DNA of 12,985 bases from contig JAEWRI010000049.1 in the NCBI GenBank assembly GCA_023460085.1, forward strand, positions 1 to 12,985. Direction: 5' to 3'. The notes beneath the pieces are model-generated. The model did not search any database. It had not been told where the DNA came from and saw only the letters and a program-made list of their open reading frames with translations. Shown here piece after piece: positions 12,829 to 12,985 of the stretch. This stretch comes from Bacillota bacterium. Its GTDB lineage: Bacteria > Bacillota > Clostridia > Christensenellales > SZUA-584. How positions within the stretch are numbered: position 1 is the first letter of the stretch; each line of letters starts with the position of its first letter. Position numbers and translations under genes: made by a program.

Positions 12829-12985
12829 GCAAAGGGACTGGGTGAAGCAAAGGGACTGGGTGAAGCAAAGGGACTGCGCGAAGCAAAGGGACTGCGCGAA
12901 GCAAAGGGACTGCGCGAAGCAAAGGGACTGCGCGAAGCAAAGGGACTGCGCGAAGCAAAGGGACTGCGCGAAGCAAAGGGACTGC
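12829..12985. repeat. 18-bp tandem repeat array running off the window
   Basis: Eight full units and a 13-base partial one. The first two read GCAAAGGGACTGGGTGAA and the next six GCAAAGGGACTGCGCGAA. Units within each type are identical. Because 18 is a multiple of three and no unit contains a stop codon, all six frames stay open (plus strand AKGLRE repeats; minus strand LRAVPL or FAQSLC). It begins at a 12-bp palindrome TTTGCTAGCAAA (12822-12833), about 35 bp upstream of the NERD start codon. Coding or non-coding status cannot be decided here. Confidence 0.95.

Noticed and set aside
12788..12976. Minus-strand LRAVPL-repeat protein
   Set aside because: It is only a stop-free read of the tandem array, which is open in all six frames; no start signal supports it.
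12829..12985. CRISPR array
   Set aside because: Units are directly contiguous 18-mers with no unique spacers and no cas genes nearby; it is a simple tandem repeat.

Overview
The window looks like chromosome of a low-to-mid GC Clostridia bacterium (Firmicutes). This rests on Gram-positive style expression signals (strong AGGAGG-type ribosome sites, TTGaca-17-TAtaaT promoters, hairpin-plus-T terminators), a clostridial-type Tad pilus gene set, a stand-alone PduL, an AGCS amino-acid symporter and a Doc toxin. Base composition is visibly mosaic: GC-richer housekeeping and tad genes alternate with AT-rich blocks whose edges coincide with truncated genes or a tRNA fragment.

Layout. 1-125: right end of an IS3-family element. 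187-2650 (minus strand): AGCS-family alanine/glycine symporter and pduL, each with its own promoter; pduL has a roughly 180-nt leader and a clear terminator. 2745-2910 (plus): tRNA-Pro(GGG) with promoter and terminator. 3090-3345: first copy of a diverged dispersed repeat, beside a candidate small RNA gene on the minus strand (3348-3536). 3603-4532: AT-rich block ending in a RecQ-like helicase cut off after its first RecA domain. 4409-6354 and 8688-10055 (minus): tadC, tadB and tadA, the inner-membrane platform and motor ATPase of a Tad pilus. They are interrupted between tadA and tadB by an AT-rich, oppositely oriented pair encoding a secreted M23 peptidase and a lipoprotein. 10207-10535: second copy of the dispersed repeat, followed by a pair of competing hairpins.

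10668-10717 is only the 3' part of a tRNA-Thr(GGT) gene on the minus strand, from anticodon arm to CCA. This is the usual footprint of an integrase-type attachment site. Its orientation predicts that the intact tRNA and the integrase lie beyond the right edge, so everything from about 10718 rightwards is probably integrative-element cargo: a small putative antitoxin and Doc toxin operon (11021-11627), a cluster of very GC-rich hairpins (11700-12020), a membrane-anchored NERD-domain protein (12030-12791), and an 18-bp tandem repeat array running off the window (12829-12985).

How the genes work together. TadA powers pilin assembly or retraction through TadB/TadC, but the Flp pilin, prepilin peptidase, TadZ and secretin-like partners are not in the window. 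Combined with the insertion and the chimeric tadC end, this suggests a disrupted or relic locus. No complete known defence system is present. The strongest candidates for something undescribed are the small RNA gene, the dispersed repeat family, the unusual antitoxin of the Doc pair and the NERD/tandem-repeat end of the element. Abrupt joins (near 4530 and around 6370-6430) could also be assembly errors, which I cannot exclude from sequence alone.
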